DNA from: Paenibacillus dakarensis
GTDB taxonomy: Bacteria > Bacillota > Bacilli > Paenibacillales > Paenibacillaceae
Assembly (NCBI RefSeq): GCF_001373415.1
Contig: NZ_CDSE01000015.1
Span: forward strand, 1 to 45,471
Reading direction: 5' to 3'
DNA length: 45,471 nt
Of this stretch, positions 42,131 to 45,471 are shown one piece after another. The notes below the pieces were generated by a model, which saw nothing but the letters and a program-made list of their open reading frames with translations, ran no database searches and had not been told where the DNA came from. How positions within the stretch are numbered: position 1 is the stretch's first letter; each line of letters begins with the position of its first letter. The position numbers and the translations under genes were made by a program.

Positions 42131-43537
42131 TTAAAAAAGATTTTTAATCGAATCAAACAAATCGATGAAAAACTGCTGAATTGCACGTAAGAATAGCTTA
42201 AACCATCCGGCTTTTTCTGTATCCTCATAGGTTACCAGATCCACGGTTGCCTTCTGTACGTTCTTCATTCCTTCGATTTCATATGAATATGTTGCTGTTC
42301 CTACCTTGGTACCCTTTTTCACCGGAGCTGTAATAGCCTCACTATCCAGCTTGGTTTCTATTTTAAGATTGCTTCCGTCCGAACCTTTTGGCAGCATAAA
42401 GCTGACATCTTTGTTTGTAACGAGCTTCACCGTTTTATTCTTGCCCTTTTTCACATCTATCGTTTCTGTGCCTTCTACAACCGTATTTGCATCTACGACC
42501 TGCTTAACCTCAAAGTTGTTAAAACCATAGTCAAGAAGCTTACGTGTCTCGGTAAATCGGGAGGCCTTCGTTTCTGCTCCCATAACAACACTGATCAGAC
42601 GCATGCCATCACGCTCTGCTGTTCCTGCAAAGGTGTTCAGCGCTTCTTCAGTGAAGCCTGTTTTCATTCCATCCAGGCCTTCGTAAGCAAAAGATTTAAA
42701 GTTGGTTACATCCTTATTGGCTTCAAGCATCCAGTTCAGGTTAATGATTGGATCTTTATCACGTTCACGGAACTTATAAGATTGAATCGTGGTATACTTC
42801 GAAAACTCCGGATGTTCTTCAACGATGAATTTGACCAGTTTTGCTGTATCCATTGCGGACATAACAGTCTCTTCTTCTGTAGCCGGTCTGTAATTCTCCG
42901 GCATCATGGAACGAGGTAAACCGGTAGAGTTAATAAAATGCGCCGTTGTCATACCCATTCGCTTAGCATTCTCGTTCATGATCTTTACGAATTCTTCTTC
43001 AGATCCTGCGATCTGCTCCGCCAATGCTACAGTAGCGTCATTTGCTGAGCCTACAGCCATAGCGATGTATAGCTCTTCTACCGTATGTTGGTCTCCTTCA
43101 GCGAGGAAGATCGTGGACCCTCCGCTTTTAGCGGCATTTTCTTTTACTGTTACAACGGTATCCCATGATAGATTACCCTGCTTAATTTCATGCTGCACGA
43201 TATATTCTGTCATCAGTTTGGTCATACTAGCTGGCGGCAGCGCATTATCCGAGTTTAAAGACAGCAGCACCTGCCCTGTTGTAGGCTCCATCAGTACAGC
43301 GGATCTCACCTGCAAGCCCAATGACTCCGCATTCGGCACTTTATCCTTATTAACGGTTTTAGGTTTCGCTGTTGTCGTCGTTGTGGTCTTTTCATCTGCA
43401 GCAGTCGCCTTTACAGGCTCAGCTAATGCCAGAGTAGCTGGAACTGCAGATAGGCATAATATATTCATAAGCATAACGGATGCTATTGTTCTTTTTACAA
43501 TTGGACGTTTACTAGGTTTTAATAACTTGGATTTCAA
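42131..43537 (-). CDS. dacA: D-alanyl-D-alanine carboxypeptidase (PBP5, DacA type)
   Basis: Trims the terminal D-Ala of peptidoglycan stem peptides outside the membrane. The 468-residue protein has a long signal peptide (basic start, hydrophobic 16-39), a Thr/Lys-rich linker, a peptidase S11 domain with S104-x-x-K107 (ASMTK), S164-A-N166 (GSAND) and K292-T-G (GMKTGFT), the PBP5 C-terminal beta domain and a terminal amphipathic anchor (AGWFKLFLRAIQQFFIDL). The start is TTG 43537 after GAGGGGAG 9 nt upstream. A TAGAAT lies upstream, but its -35 is poor. No clear terminator follows. Confidence 0.96.
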   Translation of the reverse strand: MKSKLLKPSKRPIVKRTIASVMLMNILCLSAVPATLALAEPVKATAADEKTTTTTTAKPKTVNKDKVPNAESLGLQVRSAVLMEPTTGQVLLSLNSDNALPPASMTKLMTEYIVQHEIKQGNLSWDTVVTVKENAAKSGGSTIFLAEGDQHTVEELYIAMAVGSANDATVALAEQIAGSEEEFVKIMNENAKRMGMTTAHFINSTGLPRSMMPENYRPATEEETVMSAMDTAKLVKFIVEEHPEFSKYTTIQSYKFRERDKDPIINLNWMLEANKDVTNFKSFAYEGLDGMKTGFTEEALNTFAGTAERDGMRLISVVMGAETKASRFTETRKLLDYGFNNFEVKQVVDANTVVEGTETIDVKKGKNKTVKLVTNKDVSFMLPKGSDGSNLKIETKLDSEAITAPVKKGTKVGTATYSYEIEGMKNVQKATVDLVTYEDTEKAGWFKLFLRAIQQFFIDLFDSIKNLF

Positions 43538-43611
43538 ATGATATTACTCCCCTCTTAACTCAATAAGTCGTTTGCTTGTTCTATTCTATCACAGGGGAGG
43601 GTATCAAAAAA

Positions 43612-43643
43612 AGACAAGCCGGTTACATTTCTCCGGCCTGTCT
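43612..43643 (-). terminator. Intrinsic terminator of guaB
   Basis: On the minus strand an 11-bp stem AGACAGGCCGG/CCGGCTTGTCT (one G-U) with a 10-nt loop, then a T-run, 33 bp after the guaB stop. Confidence 0.92.
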
Positions 43644-43675
43644 CTCTTTATGAGCACATAACAACCTTTTCTAAA

Positions 43676-45412
<1,737 letters not shown>

Positions 45413-45442
45413 AAACCACAATCGATTGCTCGATTGCGGTTT
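45413..45442 (-). terminator. Terminator of the rRNA operon
   Basis: On the minus strand a 13-bp stem AAACCGCAATCGA/TCGATTGTGGTTT (one G-U) with a 4-nt loop GCAA, followed by CTTTGTATTTG. It lies 12 bp after the 5S 3' end. Confidence 0.88.
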
Positions 45443-45454
45443 CCCCGGTTGTTC

Positions 45455-45471
45455 GCTTGGCGACGTCCTAC
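45455..45471 (-). rRNA. rrf: 3' end of a 5S rRNA gene (cut by window edge)
   Basis: Only 17 bp are in the window. The minus strand reads GTAGGACGTCGCCAAGC, the usual 3' end of Bacillales 5S rRNA, immediately before a strong terminator. The rest of the rRNA operon lies to the right. Confidence 0.85.

Overview
The window is a stretch of low-to-mid G+C Gram-positive, spore-forming chromosome, most likely Paenibacillus. The evidence is gene content and order typical of Bacillales (rho, murA, fba, spo0F, pyrG, rpoE, argS, speE-speB; guaB, dacA, pdxS-pdxT, serS, tRNA-Ser, tadA), Spo0F and an apparent SspP-like spore protein, AGGAGG-type ribosome binding sites, frequent GTG and TTG starts, and many intrinsic terminators. 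The species and the genus are inferences. No phage, transposon, CRISPR array or toxin-antitoxin pair was seen.

Layout from left to right. Positions 1-7.8 kb are minus-strand housekeeping genes: the start of a possible radical-SAM gene, rho, murA, fba, spo0F, pyrG and rpoE. From 8.2 to 14.4 kb there is a divergent S8 protease, then minus-strand ywiB-like/argS, a small membrane protein, a hairpin- and G-rich intergenic element, and the polyamine genes speE-speB. From 14.6 to 28.2 kb the strands alternate: a bifunctional penicillin-binding protein, two zinc-ribbon membrane proteins, a 3-methyladenine DNA glycosylase, a cadC-cadA metal-efflux operon, a copper-amine-oxidase-N-domain protein, ywhD, an M1 peptidase and a membrane protein. 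From 28.3 to 33 kb come an NlpC/P60 hydrolase under a c-di-AMP riboswitch, a GNAT acetyltransferase, a small cytochrome c, phhB, a small hypothetical gene and motA-motB. From 33 to 38.8 kb lie a pseudouridine synthase, a PAS sensor kinase, a cluster of DnaA boxes in front of tadA, a lipoprotein and small genes. From 38.9 to 45.5 kb come tRNA-Ser(UGA), serS, pdxT, pdxS, dacA, guaB and the 3' tip of a 5S rRNA gene.

In Bacillus subtilis, guaB-dacA-pdxST-serS lies close to oriC just after an rRNA operon and is transcribed away from the origin. By analogy the origin here lies to the right of the window, and most minus-strand genes are co-directional with replication. The rho-to-speB block lies on the other side of the origin in B. 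subtilis, so the two blocks have been brought together here.

The most notable signals are regulatory. A pyrG leader appears to start with GGGC and run into a C-rich intrinsic terminator, which is the hallmark of CTP-sensing by reiterative transcription. A textbook sigma-H promoter precedes spo0F. Twin CadC-type operators precede cadC. A c-di-AMP aptamer abuts a ribosome binding site with no terminator between. Four DnaA boxes lie within 47 bp upstream of tadA, and a 16-bp palindrome lies upstream of the kinase. A compact structured RNA candidate lies upstream of rpoE. A multi-hairpin GC-rich element with a G-quadruplex motif lies downstream of speB. All promoter, operator and RNA calls are by eye.
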